Source: Trinickia sp. Y13 (GTDB lineage: Bacteria > Pseudomonadota > Gammaproteobacteria > Burkholderiales > Burkholderiaceae). From it: a DNA stretch of 64,000 bases. Under the pieces are notes generated by a model, which saw nothing but the letters and a program-made list of their open reading frames with translations, was not told the DNA's origin and did not search any database. The position numbers and the translations under genes were made by a program. Where the stretch lies: positions 1 through 64,000 of the forward strand of contig NZ_JAKWFK010000017.1 in assembly GCF_029522115.1 (NCBI RefSeq), given 5' to 3'. Shown here one piece after another: positions 63,246 to 64,000 of the stretch (position 1 is its first letter; every line of letters begins with the position of its first letter).

Positions 63246-64000
63246 TTACACCATGGAAAGACCAGCGCTGCCGCCGCCGGCCGAGTCGACAATAGGCGGC
63301 GCGGTCACGATCGACTTCAGCGCCGGATTGGGTTGCGCAAGGCGCGCGAGATCGGGCAAAGGCCGACGCAATGTGGGCGAGGCTGCGAAAGCCGACTCGA
63401 GCGCCTGCGCAACGGCGAGCGTCTTCATGTCTGCGCGAAACGGCCCGACGATCTGCAAGCCGAACGGCATGCCCGCGTGATCGACGCCGCACGGCAATGC
63501 GAGCGCGGGGTGCGTCGTCAGCGTCACGACATAGGTCAGCGCCAGCCACCGATAGTAGTTCTCCTGCGGCTTACCTTCAATCTCCGTCGCGTACAACTGC
63601 GTCCAAGGGAACGGGGATACGGGCGTAGTCGGCGAAACGATTACGTCGTATCGTGCGAACGCCTCCTGGAATCTCCGGAAGATGCGTGTCTGCTCGGCCT
63701 GCGCCCACGCGCTATCGGCCAGCGACATCTTCGCGCCCATTTCATAGTTCGCGCGCGTGTTCGGTCCGAGCGCATTCGGATCGCGTGCATACGTCTCGTG
63801 AAGACCGGCAACGAAGCTCTCCGCGCGAATGATATCGAAGCACCGATGCGCGTCGCCGAGGTCGCACGCAACGGGCTCGCACGAGCGAACGATGCGCCCG
63901 AGTTCCGCCATGCGCGCCCGAAACGTTGCGCGGATGCCTTGATCGACATCGCAACAGCCGAAGTCCTCGGTATATCCAATGCGCAGCGTCGCGGGATCGA
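63246..64000 (-). CDS. amidase (amidase-signature family), N-terminal part outside the window
   Basis: The frame runs in from the right edge without a start and ends at 63246, giving the last ~250 residues. It contains LRIGYTEDFG near the edge and the C-terminal family region (YDVIVSPTTPVSPFPWTQL; HPALALPCGVDHAGMPFGLQ IVGP). The catalytic Ser-Ser-Lys residues lie in the missing N-terminal half. It precedes the DadA-like gene by 58 nt on the same strand. Confidence 0.88.
   Translation of the reverse strand, partial: DPATLRIGYTEDFGCCDVDQGIRATFRARMAELGRIVRSCEPVACDLGDAHRCFDIIRAESFVAGLHETYARDPNALGPNTRANYEMGAKMSLADSAWAQAEQTRIFRRFQEAFARYDVIVSPTTPVSPFPWTQLYATEIEGKPQENYYRWLALTYVVTLTTHPALALPCGVDHAGMPFGLQIVGPFRADMKTLAVAQALESAFAASPTLRRPLPDLARLAQPNPALKSIVTAPPIVDSAGGGSAGLSMV

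Overview
The window splits at about 31.08 kb. The right half (31.1-64 kb) is ordinary beta-proteobacterial chromosome, most like Burkholderiaceae (Burkholderia / Paraburkholderia / Trinickia). The reasons are high GC, the rpsU-yqeY-dnaG-rpoD macromolecular-synthesis block with a tRNA after rpoD, the xseB-ispA-dxs-folE2 order, and H-NS-family fragments of the Burkholderia type. No species is claimed.

The left half (1-31.08 kb) is a large accessory island that I read as a Tn7-like transposon inserted at the 3' end of a tRNA gene. Next to the tRNA lie a fused TnsA-TnsB transposase (25820-28531), a TnsC ATPase (28540-29580) and a TniQ/TnsD-like target selector (29577-30875), translationally coupled on the + strand. 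Between tniQ and the tRNA is a repeat-rich segment ending in ACA, exactly 5 bp from the tRNA's encoded CCA. The other transposon end is not in the window. There are no cas genes, so this is not a visible CRISPR-associated transposon.

The cargo is dominated by defence genes. From right to left: a DUF6471-like small protein divergent from tnsAB; a DUF3644 protein with a HEPN-like R-x4-H motif; a complete type I restriction-modification operon (hsdM, hsdS, a DUF5655/PD-(D/E)xK protein, hsdR); a divergent SWIM zinc-finger protein; a TrfA-like replication initiator with four 22-bp iterons and a perfect DnaA box upstream, so probably a plasmid-type origin inside the island; a TnsE-like protein; and, divergent from it, a type II CBASS operon (HNH-SAVED effector, CD-NTase, Cap2, Cap3) that continues into two unrecognised genes. 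Further left are small proteins (an H-NS-type protein, an excisionase-like HTH protein, a 50-residue membrane peptide), an H-NS pseudogene, a uracil-DNA-glycosylase-like protein, and an IS3-family element cut by the window edge.

Core region, left to right: tRNA(CAU) with a class II variable arm, rpoD, dnaG, yqeY, rpsU, a BaiN/YhiN-type flavoprotein, tsaD, folE2, dxs, ispA, xseB, a Rieske oxygenase, a 3-mercaptopyruvate sulfurtransferase, an orphan protein, an NDH-2 NADH dehydrogenase, polA, a LOG-family protein, a LacI-regulated beta-galactoside cassette (ABC ATPase, GH42 enzyme, binding protein, two permeases), a nitroreductase, an EamA transporter, a dienelactone hydrolase, a DadA-like oxidase and an amidase cut by the right edge.

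The most promising material for follow-up is the six-gene CBASS operon with its extended effector and two unknown genes, the TrfA/iteron origin inside a Tn7-like element, and the odd tRNA that appears to be the attachment site.
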